The notes beneath the pieces are model-generated. The model saw only the letters and a program-made list of their open reading frames with translations, did no database searches and was not told the origin of the DNA. 64,000 nucleotides of DNA from Streptomyces tailanensis (GTDB lineage: Bacteria; Actinomycetota; Actinomycetes; Streptomycetales; Streptomycetaceae). Shown piece by piece: positions 42,973 through 50,977 of the stretch. The translations under genes were made by a program, and so were the position numbers. Within the stretch, counting starts at the first letter, position 1. Every line of letters begins with the position of its first letter. The stretch spans positions 1 through 64,000 of the forward strand of contig NZ_VTHJ01000038.1 in the NCBI RefSeq assembly GCF_008386495.1, given 5' to 3'.

Positions 42973-44597
42973 CGATCACGACGAAGTCCCAGCCGACCCG
43001 GCTCCCCGCCGACGCCGGCGCCCCCGGCAACGTCGCGGCCCACCTCGCCGCCCTCGCCGAACGCCGCGGCTGGACCGACCGCCCGGCCTTCCACCAGGGC
43101 CACCGGGCCTACTCCCACGGCGAGATCCACGACCTCGCGTCCCGCGCCGCCACGGTCCTGACCGACCACGGAGTACGCCCGGGCGACCGGGTACTGCTGG
43201 CCCTGCCGGACTCCATCGCCTGGGTGACCACGTTCCTGGCCGTCGCCCGCCTGGGCGCGGTAGCGGTATTGGTCAACCCCGAACTCACCCCACCCGAACT
43301 CCAGTTCATGGAGGGGGACACCGAGGCTGTCTTGTGGGTGACAGGACCGGACTTGGACAATCACTTCCCGGCCCGCACCACCGTGCCCCGTCAGGGGCGC
43401 GGGGCTGTGACATATGCGGCTCCGCCGCGTGGGCGCAACCAGCCACATACGACCCGCGGCGTTCCAGCGGCGCGCCTAGGTTCCGACCAACTGATGGCAC
43501 TGAGTACCACAGCCGCCCCCAAAACCGACGCGCACCCGACAGACGCCCACACCCCTCTCTACATCCAGTACACCTCCGGAACGACAGGCCGCCCCAAGGG
43601 AGTCGTCCACGTCCACAGCGACCCCAAGACCTACCACGACCTGATAGGCCGAAGGCTCCTCCGCATCACCCAGGACGACGTCACCCTCTCCGTCTCCCGC
43701 CTCTACTTCGCCTACGGCTTCGGCAACGCCTTCGTCTTCCCCCTCTTCTCCGGCTCCAGCGCGGTCCTCACCGACCGCCGCCCCACCCCGGCCGTCGTGG
43801 ACGAACTCGTCGCCCGCCACCGCGTGACCCTGCTGTACTCGGTGCCGTCGGCGTACGCCGCCCTCGTCGCCGACCGGGCAGGCGGGCACGAGGACTGCTT
43901 CGCCTCGGTGCGCGCGGCGGTGTCGGCCGGCGAGGGCATGCCCGCCGGACTCGGCAAGCAGGTCACCGAACTGCTCGGCGCCCCCGTGCTGGAACAGATC
44001 GGCTCCACCGAGGCCGGCCACGCGTTCTGCGCCAACAGCTTCGACCACAACCACCCCGGCACGGTCGGCCGCCCCGTACCCGGCTTCGAGGTCGAACTCC
44101 GCGACCGCGCGGGCACCCCGGTGCCGGACGGCGAGGCGGGCGAGCTCTGGGTGCGCGGTCCGTCGGTGACGCCCGGCTACCTCAACCGGCCCGAGGAGAG
44201 CGAGCGCGCGCTCGTCGGCGGGTGGCTCAACACCCGGGACCGGGCCCGCCGCGAACCGGACGGCACCTACCGGCATCTGGGCCGGGCCGACGACATGGAG
44301 ATGGTCGGCGGCATCACCGTCTCCCCGCTGGAGGTGGAGGCCCTGCTGCGCACCCACCCGGCGGTCCGGGACGTCGCCGTCGTGGCCGTCACCGACGAGC
44401 GCGGCGCCAGCAAACTGCGGGCCTTCGTCATCCCCGTACCCCCCATCGCCGTGGGCCTGGAGGCCGAACTCATCTGTATGGCCCGCGACAAGCTGGCCGC
44501 CTTCAAGGTCCCCCGCAGCGTGAGCTTCGTCCCCACGCTGCCGCGCACCGCGACCGGCAAGCTCCGCCGCCACCTCGTCCGCCAAGGAGCGTGGTGA
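42969..44597 (+). CDS. Benzoate-CoA-ligase-like acyl-CoA synthetase with translated repeat
   Basis: The 542-residue adenylate-forming enzyme has the P-loop YTSGTTGRPKG, later GSTEAGHAF and the catalytic Lys in RTATGKLRR. Its nearest relatives are benzoate-CoA ligases, so p-aminobenzoate from PabAB/PabC is the likely substrate. Residues about 140-164 are encoded by a copy of the intergenic repeat family A (43386-43460), inserted in the linker before the P-loop without breaking the frame. The start overlaps the pabAB stop (ATGA). In sum the enzyme looks intact, but the insert should be checked for effect. Confidence 0.86.
   Translation: MTITTKSQPTRLPADAGAPGNVAAHLAALAERRGWTDRPAFHQGHRAYSHGEIHDLASRAATVLTDHGVRPGDRVLLALPDSIAWVTTFLAVARLGAVAVLVNPELTPPELQFMEGDTEAVLWVTGPDLDNHFPARTTVPRQGRGAVTYAAPPRGRNQPHTTRGVPAARLGSDQLMALSTTAAPKTDAHPTDAHTPLYIQYTSGTTGRPKGVVHVHSDPKTYHDLIGRRLLRITQDDVTLSVSRLYFAYGFGNAFVFPLFSGSSAVLTDRRPTPAVVDELVARHRVTLLYSVPSAYAALVADRAGGHEDCFASVRAAVSAGEGMPAGLGKQVTELLGAPVLEQIGSTEAGHAFCANSFDHNHPGTVGRPVPGFEVELRDRAGTPVPDGEAGELWVRGPSVTPGYLNRPEESERALVGGWLNTRDRARREPDGTYRHLGRADDMEMVGGITVSPLEVEALLRTHPAVRDVAVVAVTDERGASKLRAFVIPVPPIAVGLEAELICMARDKLAAFKVPRSVSFVPTLPRTATGKLRRHLVRQGAW
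43386..43460 (+). repeat. Family A repeat inside a coding sequence
   Basis: Seventy-five bases, from CCCCGTCAGGGGCGCGGGG through TGCGGCTCCGCCGCGTGGGC to GACCCGCGGC, match the inverse of 61621-61700 at most positions. The length is a multiple of three and the stretch is read as about 25 codons of the CoA ligase. Confidence 0.75.
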
Positions 44598-44600
44598 GCC

Positions 44601-46223
44601 ATGGCGGACACCTCCACCCCCGCAGAAAGGTTTGGCCATATGCGTGACCAGCATCAGGCCACCCGTCAGCCCGCACTCGCCGGGCGCGGCTTCTACCTGG
44701 GCTCGATGCTCAGGGAGGCCGCCGACCGCCACGGGCCCGTCTTCGTCACCCTGGACCGCCCCCTCGACGTCAACCCGGACCTCGGGACCGACCTCGCCTA
44801 TCCGGTCCTCGCCGACGTGGTCGACGAACTCTCCGGCCGCCTGTGGGAAGCGGGCGTACGCCCCTCCGAGGAGGTGGTGGTCCACAAGACGGACAACGTC
44901 GACATCGTGCTGCTGACCTGCGCGGTCTCCCGTATAGGCGCCGTCCCCGTGCTTCTGTCGCCCGGCCTCGCGGGCCCCGTCGTCGGTCAGCTCCTCGAAC
45001 GCCTCCACAAGCCCTGGCTGATCACCGACCGGGCCAAACTCGAAGGCCCGCTGAAGGACGTCGAACTCCCCGGCCTCGTACGGCGCACCCTGTCCGTCGA
45101 CGACGCCCCCGGCGCCGAGCCGCTGCAGAAGTACGCCGGCGCCGTGACCCCGGCCGCCGTGCGCCTTCACCCCTGCGACCCCTCCCTCATCACGCACAGC
45201 TCGGGCACCACCGGCCTCCCCAAGCTGGCCGTGCACTGCCCGAACACGATGTGGAACCGGCTCGTCCCGCAGAAGGCGATGGGCTGGCCCACCCGGGGCG
45301 AGACCGCCGCCCTGCACATGTCCTTCGTGCACTCGCGCTTCTACCATCTGCTCGGTGTCCTGCTGCACTTCGGCAGCCCGCTGGTCCTCATCACCGATCC
45401 CGAACCGGCCAACATCGGCCCGCTGCTGGCCCGCCACCGCCCCGGCATCGTCGAGACCCACCCCAACACCTTCGTCCTGTGGGAGGAGTTGGCGGACGCG
45501 CCCGGTGCCCCGCTGTCCCGCGTCCGCTCGTACGGCTCCACCTTCGACGCCATCCACCCGCGTACCGTGCAGCGGTTGCTGGACGCGTCGAGGCGGCGCT
45601 CGCCGTGGCTCATCCAGCTGTACGGGCAGAGCGAGACCGGCCCGGTCGCCTTCCAGTGGTTCACGCGCCGCAGCGCCGCCCGCGCCGACGGCCGCAGGGT
45701 CGGCATCGGCATCCCGGGCTTCACCCGCGTCCGGGTCGCGGACGAGGACGGCCACCGGGTCCGCCCGGGCGCCCCCGGCCGGATCGAGGCCCGCACCCGG
45801 GGCCGTATCCTCACCTACCTCGGCGCCCGTGAGCGCTATCTGCGCCAACTCGGCGGCGGCTGGTGGCAGATGGGCGACATGGGCTACCAGAGCCGCTGGG
45901 GCGCCCTCTATCTGATCGACCGTGAGATCGACCAGATCGACTCCGTGCACAGCAACCTGGAGGTCGAGGACACCCTGATGTCCCGCCTGGAGGAGCTGCG
46001 CGAGGTCGTCATCGTCCCCGGCGTCGACCGCGAACCCGTCCCCGTGGTGTGCGTACGCGGCGAACGCCCCCTGGACCCGCGGCGCTGGCGGGAGGCCACC
46101 GCCGACCTGCCTGCCATGGCGGAGCCCAGACAGTGGCGGTTCGAGGAACTGCCCATGACCTCCACCTGGAAGGTCAAACGGGTCGAGATCACCCGCATGC
46201 TGACCGAGAGCGCCCGCACATGA
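44601..46223 (+). CDS. AMP-dependent acyl-CoA synthetase
   Basis: The 540-residue adenylate-forming enzyme has ITHSSGTTGLPKLAVH as P-loop, YGQSETGPV as the central motif and a C-terminal Lys in TSTWKVKRVEI. It is only distantly similar to the preceding ligase, so the two probably activate different acids or act in sequence. Four bases separate it from that ligase and its stop overlaps the monooxygenase start. The substrate is not predictable from motifs. Confidence 0.84.
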   Translation: MADTSTPAERFGHMRDQHQATRQPALAGRGFYLGSMLREAADRHGPVFVTLDRPLDVNPDLGTDLAYPVLADVVDELSGRLWEAGVRPSEEVVVHKTDNVDIVLLTCAVSRIGAVPVLLSPGLAGPVVGQLLERLHKPWLITDRAKLEGPLKDVELPGLVRRTLSVDDAPGAEPLQKYAGAVTPAAVRLHPCDPSLITHSSGTTGLPKLAVHCPNTMWNRLVPQKAMGWPTRGETAALHMSFVHSRFYHLLGVLLHFGSPLVLITDPEPANIGPLLARHRPGIVETHPNTFVLWEELADAPGAPLSRVRSYGSTFDAIHPRTVQRLLDASRRRSPWLIQLYGQSETGPVAFQWFTRRSAARADGRRVGIGIPGFTRVRVADEDGHRVRPGAPGRIEARTRGRILTYLGARERYLRQLGGGWWQMGDMGYQSRWGALYLIDREIDQIDSVHSNLEVEDTLMSRLEELREVVIVPGVDREPVPVVCVRGERPLDPRRWREATADLPAMAEPRQWRFEELPMTSTWKVKRVEITRMLTESART

Positions 46224-47404
46224 CGACTTCGCCCGTCCTCGTCGTGGGCGCCGGCCCCGTGGGCCTCTCGGCGGCCCTCGCCCTGCGCGCCCACGACCTC
46301 CCCGTCACGCTGCTCGAAGCCGACCCCGAGGGCCGCGAGCGCCCGGGCAGCCGCGCCCTGTTCGTCCACCGCGAGACCCTGGAACTCCTCGAAGGGATGC
46401 GCCCGGGGCTGGCGGCCGAGATAGCCTCGTACGGCCGGACCTGGCAGACCAAGCGGACCCTGTACCGGGGCCGCGAGGTGTACACCCGCACCTTCCCCCC
46501 GCCCACCGGCACCCCGCCCTTCACCAGCCTCCGCCAGGTCGACACCGAGCGCTTCCTGCTCGCCGCCTGCCAGGACGCGGGCGTGGAGTTCGTGTGGGAC
46601 GCCAGGATCACCGGCGTGCACACCGACCCGACCGGAGTGCGGCTCACCGACGAGGACGGCCGTACCTGGACGGGCACCCACGCCGTGGCCGCCGACGGCG
46701 CCCGCTCCGCCGTACGGCGCGAACTGGGCATCCCCCTGGAGGGCACCCACGGCGACGGCTTCCACGTCGTCGCGGACATCGCCGACATCCCGGGAGCCGA
46801 GCTGCCCCTGGAGCGGGTCTTCCACTATGAGCACCCGGACCTCGGCGGCCGCAGTGTCATGCGCGTGCCGTTCACCGGCGGCTTCCAGGTCGACCTCCAG
46901 TGCCGCGACGACGACGCGGCCGAGGAGTACGGCACCGAGGAGGCCGTGCGGCGCTGGCTGCCGAAGGTGGTGGGGGAGGGCTACGGCGAGCGGATCCTGT
47001 GGGTGTCCACATACCGCTTCCTGCGCAAGGTCGCCGCCGGCTTCACCGACCAGCACCGCAGGGTGCTGCTCGTCGGCGAGGCGGCCCACCTCTTCCCGCC
47101 GTTCGGGGCGCGCGGCATGAACAGCGGTATCGCGGACGCGGCCGCCGCTGCCGAAGCCGTCGCCGACGGCAGGCCCGAAGCGGTCGCTTCCTTCGCCGCG
47201 GTCCGGCGCTCGGCGGCCCTGTTCAACAGCGCCGCCGCCGGCACGGCCCTGGACCATCTGCGGCCCCGGCGCCGTATCGTCCGCGTCAAGCAGCGCGCCG
47301 CGGCCGCCCTCGCGCCCGTCGTGCCCCGCTGCGGCGCCTGGCTGGAGCACGCGCCGTACGGGCCCCGACACGGGTCCCCGGCCGTCGCGGGCCGCAAGTA
47401 CTGA
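46220..47404 (+). CDS. FAD-dependent aromatic hydroxylase-like monooxygenase
   Basis: The 394-residue class A flavoprotein has VVGAGPVGLSAAL for FAD, a middle DG motif (VAADGARSAVRRELGI) and GEAAHLFPPFGARGMNSGI, normally GDAAH. It lacks the extra C-terminal domain of phenol hydroxylases. Hydroxylation of an aminobenzoate or its CoA thioester would fit the operon. ATG 46220 overlaps the previous stop. The 3' end carries a 22-base tandem duplication that includes the stop codon region. Confidence 0.85.
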   Translation: MTTSPVLVVGAGPVGLSAALALRAHDLPVTLLEADPEGRERPGSRALFVHRETLELLEGMRPGLAAEIASYGRTWQTKRTLYRGREVYTRTFPPPTGTPPFTSLRQVDTERFLLAACQDAGVEFVWDARITGVHTDPTGVRLTDEDGRTWTGTHAVAADGARSAVRRELGIPLEGTHGDGFHVVADIADIPGAELPLERVFHYEHPDLGGRSVMRVPFTGGFQVDLQCRDDDAAEEYGTEEAVRRWLPKVVGEGYGERILWVSTYRFLRKVAAGFTDQHRRVLLVGEAAHLFPPFGARGMNSGIADAAAAAEAVADGRPEAVASFAAVRRSAALFNSAAAGTALDHLRPRRRIVRVKQRAAAALAPVVPRCGAWLEHAPYGPRHGSPAVAGRKY

Positions 47405-47425
47405 AGTCGCGGGCCGCAAGTACTG
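47384..47425. repeat. Tandem 20-bp duplication at a gene end
   Basis: GTCGCGGGCCGCAAGTACTG occurs at 47384-47403 and again at 47406-47425, identical, with AA between. The first copy encodes the last residues (VAGRKY) before the TGA, the second lies behind it. A recent slippage duplication is the simplest reading. Confidence 0.9.
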
Positions 47426-47439
47426 GAACGGAAAGACCG

Positions 47440-48246
47440 ATGGAGTACGGAGTGACACAACCGGCCATCGCGGAAGGTCTGTCGACCTGGTCGCCCGAGC
47501 GCGGCCTGACCCCGAGCTCCGCGCGGAGCGGACGCCTCCTGGTCGCGGACTCGTGGCTGTTGCGTGACGGACGGGTGCGCGGTTTCGACCGGCACCGGGA
47601 GCGGTTCCTGCGGGGCTGCGGCGAGTGCGGAGCACCGCCCCTGGAACAGGTCGTGGAGTTCTGGAAGGACATGGCGGCCGCGCTGCCGCGTACGGGGGAG
47701 TGGTTCCCCCGCGTGGAACTCGCTGCGGGATCACTGGAGTTGAGGCTGCGGCTCCGGCACGCGCCGGCCCGCACCGCGGATGTACGGGTCTGGGCGGCCG
47801 GCCAGCCGGACACGCGTACCGTGCCCCGCCGCAAGGGCCCTGACCTGGACGCCCTGGCCCGGGTGCGGGGACGGGCGTCCGGCACCGGCGCCGACGAGGC
47901 CGTACTGATCGCACCCTCGGGACTGGTCCTGGAGGCCGCCAACTCCAGCCTCGTGTGGTGGGAGGACGAGACGCTCTGCACGCCGCCGCCCCGCCTCCCC
48001 ATCCTCGCCGGCGTCACCATGGCACTCGTCCAGGAGCGGGCCGCGAACATCGGCGTCCGCGTCGCCCACCGCGAGCGCTCCATGGCCGAGCTGGACGGCC
48101 GTGAGGTGTGGCTCGTCAACGCCCTGCACGGGATCCGCCCGGTCGCCGCCTGGACCGGGCGCCCGATGACCGCCGGTCCGGCCGTCCACGCTCCGGAATG
48201 GCGGGAATGGCTGGAAGGCCTGATGGAGCCGCTCCCCGACAACTGA
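47440..48246 (+). CDS. pabC: Aminodeoxychorismate lyase-like class IV aminotransferase
   Basis: The 268-residue PLP enzyme belongs to the class IV aminotransferase fold. The likely cofactor Lys lies in VPRRKGPDLDALARVR, and the phosphate-binding region LVLEAANSSLVWW and ILAGVTMALV fit 4-amino-4-deoxychorismate lyases. With PabAB at the start of the operon it completes p-aminobenzoate synthesis. It begins 36 bases after the monooxygenase, at ATG 47440 with GGAA upstream, and ends before a strong terminator. Confidence 0.85.
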   Translation: MEYGVTQPAIAEGLSTWSPERGLTPSSARSGRLLVADSWLLRDGRVRGFDRHRERFLRGCGECGAPPLEQVVEFWKDMAAALPRTGEWFPRVELAAGSLELRLRLRHAPARTADVRVWAAGQPDTRTVPRRKGPDLDALARVRGRASGTGADEAVLIAPSGLVLEAANSSLVWWEDETLCTPPPRLPILAGVTMALVQERAANIGVRVAHRERSMAELDGREVWLVNALHGIRPVAAWTGRPMTAGPAVHAPEWREWLEGLMEPLPDN

Positions 48247-48277
48247 GAAATAGACACACGGATACAGATACAGATAA

Positions 48278-48308
48278 GCGCCGGGCCGCATTCGATACGG
48301 CCCGGCGC
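48278..48308. terminator. Bidirectional terminator behind pabC
   Basis: An 11-bp perfect stem (GCGCCGGGCCG / CGGCCCGGCGC) with a nine-base loop lies between the convergent pabC and AhpD-like genes. Confidence 0.85.
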
Positions 48309-48366
48309 AATTCGGCGTTCCTGAATCAGGGGAATTCGTTCCCGAAGGTTCCGGAAGGATTCCGGT

Positions 48367-48855
48367 CTACTTCTGGGCGGGCTGATAGGCGCCCGGAACC
48401 ATCCGTGTCGCGATCGCGATCCGGTTGTACGCGTTGATCACGGTGGCCGCCCAGATCAGCGCCGCGACCTGCTCGTCGTCGAAGACCTCCGCGGCCGCCG
48501 CGTAGACGTCGTCCGGCACATGTCCGTCCTGGTGGACCAGGGTCACCGCCTCGGTCAGCGCCAGCGCGGCGCGCTCGCGGGCGGTGAAGAAGGGCGTCTC
48601 CCGCCAGGCGTTCAGCGCGTAGATCCGCTGCTCGGTCTCGCCCTGGGCACGGGCGTCCTTGGTGTGCATGTCCAGGCAGAACGCGCAGCCGTTGATCTGC
48701 GACGCGCGAATGCGGACCAGTTCGAGGATCTCCGGCTCGACCTTCGCGTCCCGCGCCGCGGAAACGGCGGCGGCGTGCAGGGAGCCCATCGCGCCGGACA
48801 CATCGGGGGTGATTTTCTTGAGGGCCACGCGAGTTATGGAATCGCTGTTGCTCAT
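48367..48855 (-). CDS. AhpD-like carboxymuconolactone decarboxylase family protein
   Basis: The 162-residue protein has the CxxC motif in NGCAFCLDMHTKDA, which in AhpD-type proteins forms a redox-active pair with a nearby His. It should act as a peroxidase or disulfide reductase, not as a true decarboxylase. ATG 48855 is used because the family begins at this point; a longer reading is possible. It is convergent with pabC across a strong hairpin and is divergent from the transpeptidase gene. Confidence 0.86.
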   Translation of the reverse strand: MSNSDSITRVALKKITPDVSGAMGSLHAAAVSAARDAKVEPEILELVRIRASQINGCAFCLDMHTKDARAQGETEQRIYALNAWRETPFFTARERAALALTEAVTLVHQDGHVPDDVYAAAAEVFDDEQVAALIWAATVINAYNRIAIATRMVPGAYQPAQK

Positions 48856-48988
48856 GGGGAGAACTCTATATCCGTAATTCTCGCCGTGTAACTGTTTCGT
48901 CTCAGCGCGAGCAACGCCACAACCGCCCTGCCCCGCCGTGTGTCTACCGACGCAGAGCAATCAACGTGTGTGAGAGGGAAGGACCGCC

Positions 48989-49684
48989 ATGGGGGACATA
49001 GGCAGAAGAGGCGCTGTAGCGCTCACGATCACCGGCCTGCTGACACCGCTCACGCTGGCGCTGGGCACCGCGCCCGCGCAGGCGGCGAGCTGTACGACGT
49101 CGACAGGGCCGTACCAGAAGCAGGTGGAGAAGTTCCTCGGCCGTCCGGTCGACGGCAAGCAGTCGGCCGCCGACTGCAAGGCGATCAAGGCCTTCCAGAC
49201 CAAGCACGGCATCACACCGAACATCGGATACGCGGGTTCCGTCACTTGGGGCGTGATGGACCTGATGAACAAGCAGAAGGCCGTGGGCAAGAACCCCAAC
49301 AAGGCCGGCAAGTGCCCGACCAACAAGGGCCGGATCGCCTGCGTCGACCTCACCCTCCAGCTGAGCTGGATCCAGGACGGCAAGAAGCTCGTCTACGGAC
49401 CCGTGCCGGTCCGTACCGGCCGGAACGGCTACGAGACCCGCACCGGCCTGAAGAAGATCTACTGGCGGAACATCGACCACGTCTCGTCCATCTACCACGT
49501 GCCCATGCCCTACAGCCAGTTCTTCGACGGCGGCCAGGCCTTCCACTCCGTCGGCGTCAGCATGTGGAACCCGCCCGGCTCCCACGGCTGCGTCAACATG
49601 ACGAAGACCGATGCCAAGAAGTACTGGTCGCTGCTGAAGAAGGGCGACGACGTCTACGTGTACGGCCGTAAGCCGGGCACCTGA
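48989..49684 (+). CDS. Secreted L,D-transpeptidase with peptidoglycan-binding domain
   Basis: The 231-residue protein has a signal peptide ending APAQA, a peptidoglycan-binding-like helix bundle (about 40-100, VEKFLGRPVDGKQSA) and a C-terminal YkuD domain. The catalytic motif is complete: AFHSV followed by GSHGCVNMTKTDA. It would form 3-3 cross-links in peptidoglycan or attach molecules to it. AAGGA upstream supports the start. Confidence 0.9.
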   Translation: MGDIGRRGAVALTITGLLTPLTLALGTAPAQAASCTTSTGPYQKQVEKFLGRPVDGKQSAADCKAIKAFQTKHGITPNIGYAGSVTWGVMDLMNKQKAVGKNPNKAGKCPTNKGRIACVDLTLQLSWIQDGKKLVYGPVPVRTGRNGYETRTGLKKIYWRNIDHVSSIYHVPMPYSQFFDGGQAFHSVGVSMWNPPGSHGCVNMTKTDAKKYWSLLKKGDDVYVYGRKPGT

Positions 49685-49724
49685 CACGTATCCAGGAGCC
49701 CGGCCCGTCACCGGTGGTGAAACG

Positions 49725-50927
49725 TCACGCCTCGGGCGCGTCCCCGAAGTCCGGGATCTCCAGCCGTCCCCCACCCTGCCGCGCGGACTCGTGCGCGAGG
49801 ATGCCCGGCAGGGTGTAGCGGGCCGCCACCCACGCGTTCACCGACGGCAGGGTCCGCGTGTTGACGGCGGTCACGAAGTCGTCCACCAGGAAGTGGTGGC
49901 TGCCCTCGTGACCGTTGTGCAGATTGTCGAACTCCCGCGGCAGCCGCGACCGGTCGTGCACCGGCGCCGAACCGGAGGTGAAGGCGGCCCGCAGATCCGG
50001 CGCGATGTGCTGGAGGGACGGGTCGTCGGGGGACAAGGTGGGCTTGGGCTCAAGCAGTTCGCTGATGTCCTTGACCCCCTTCTTGTCCTGCCAGAACGCC
50101 ACCGTGGCCAACTGCTCCATGCTCGCGTCCGTCCCGAAGAACCGGAAACGCGACTCCCGGATGTGCGACGGATAGCCCACCCGCCGGAACTCGTTCGTAC
50201 GGAACGAACCGCCGCCCGCCACCTCGAACAGCGCGGTCGCGTTGGAGAAGTCGTTGCCGAACTGGCTGACCTCCTTGTCGAACACCCCGTCCCCGCGCCC
50301 GTCGACCACCCCGATCGCCGACACACTCACCGCGTGCGTCTGCCAGGCCCCGAGCACCCCGCCCACCGAGTGCGTCGGGTACAGCAGCGGCGGATAGCTC
50401 GCGGTCGCCTTCCAGTTCTCGCCGCCGCTGTACTGGTACGCCTCGTAGAACCCCAGATCCATGTCGTGGACGTAGTCGCCCTCGGCGTAGAAGAGCCGCC
50501 CGAAGGCGCCCTCGGCGATCTGGTTGCGGGCGTGCACGGTCGCCGGGTTGTACTGGCTGGTCTCACCCATCATGTACGTCAGCCCGGTCGCCCGGACCGC
50601 GTCGATGATCGCCGCTATCTCCTCCGCGGTGATCGCCATGGGGACCGCGGAGTACACGTGCTTGCCGGCGCCCAGTCCCTGGAGCACCAGCGGTCCGTGC
50701 GTCCAGCGCTGGGTGAAGATCGCGACGGCGTCCACCGCCTTCGACTCCAGCATCGCCTCGTACGAGGGGAAGGTGCCGGCCAGGCCCTGCGCGGCGGCCA
50801 GCTGCTCCGCGCGTTCCGGCAGCAGATCGGTGACGTAGACGTCGCCGACGCCGGGGTGGGCCTGGAACAGCGTGGCGAACTGGCCGGAGAACTGGCCGGC
50901 GCCGACGATGCCGAGGGAGAACGTCAT
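49725..50927 (-). CDS. Gfo/Idh/MocA family sugar oxidoreductase
   Basis: The 400-residue protein has the Rossmann motif LGIVGAGQFSGQF at the N-terminus and the EKP-like region of the family replaced by KHVYSAVPMAITAEE. It should oxidise or reduce a sugar or inositol with NAD(P). It is the last gene of an operon with the sugar uptake genes 50978-54197, so it probably works on the imported sugar. ATG 50927 has AAGGAC upstream. Between its stop and the transpeptidase's stop are 40 bases. Confidence 0.82.
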   Translation of the reverse strand: MTFSLGIVGAGQFSGQFATLFQAHPGVGDVYVTDLLPERAEQLAAAQGLAGTFPSYEAMLESKAVDAVAIFTQRWTHGPLVLQGLGAGKHVYSAVPMAITAEEIAAIIDAVRATGLTYMMGETSQYNPATVHARNQIAEGAFGRLFYAEGDYVHDMDLGFYEAYQYSGGENWKATASYPPLLYPTHSVGGVLGAWQTHAVSVSAIGVVDGRGDGVFDKEVSQFGNDFSNATALFEVAGGGSFRTNEFRRVGYPSHIRESRFRFFGTDASMEQLATVAFWQDKKGVKDISELLEPKPTLSPDDPSLQHIAPDLRAAFTSGSAPVHDRSRLPREFDNLHNGHEGSHHFLVDDFVTAVNTRTLPSVNAWVAARYTLPGILAHESARQGGGRLEIPDFGDAPEA

Positions 50928-50977
50928 GTAAGAGGTGTCCTTCACTGGTCGAGTCACTGGTCGCGTCATGCGTCGTG

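Noticed and set aside
43476..45950. 824-codon minus-strand frame over the two CoA ligases
   Set aside because: Both ligases are full length with catalytic motifs on the plus strand; the antisense product has no recognisable domain.
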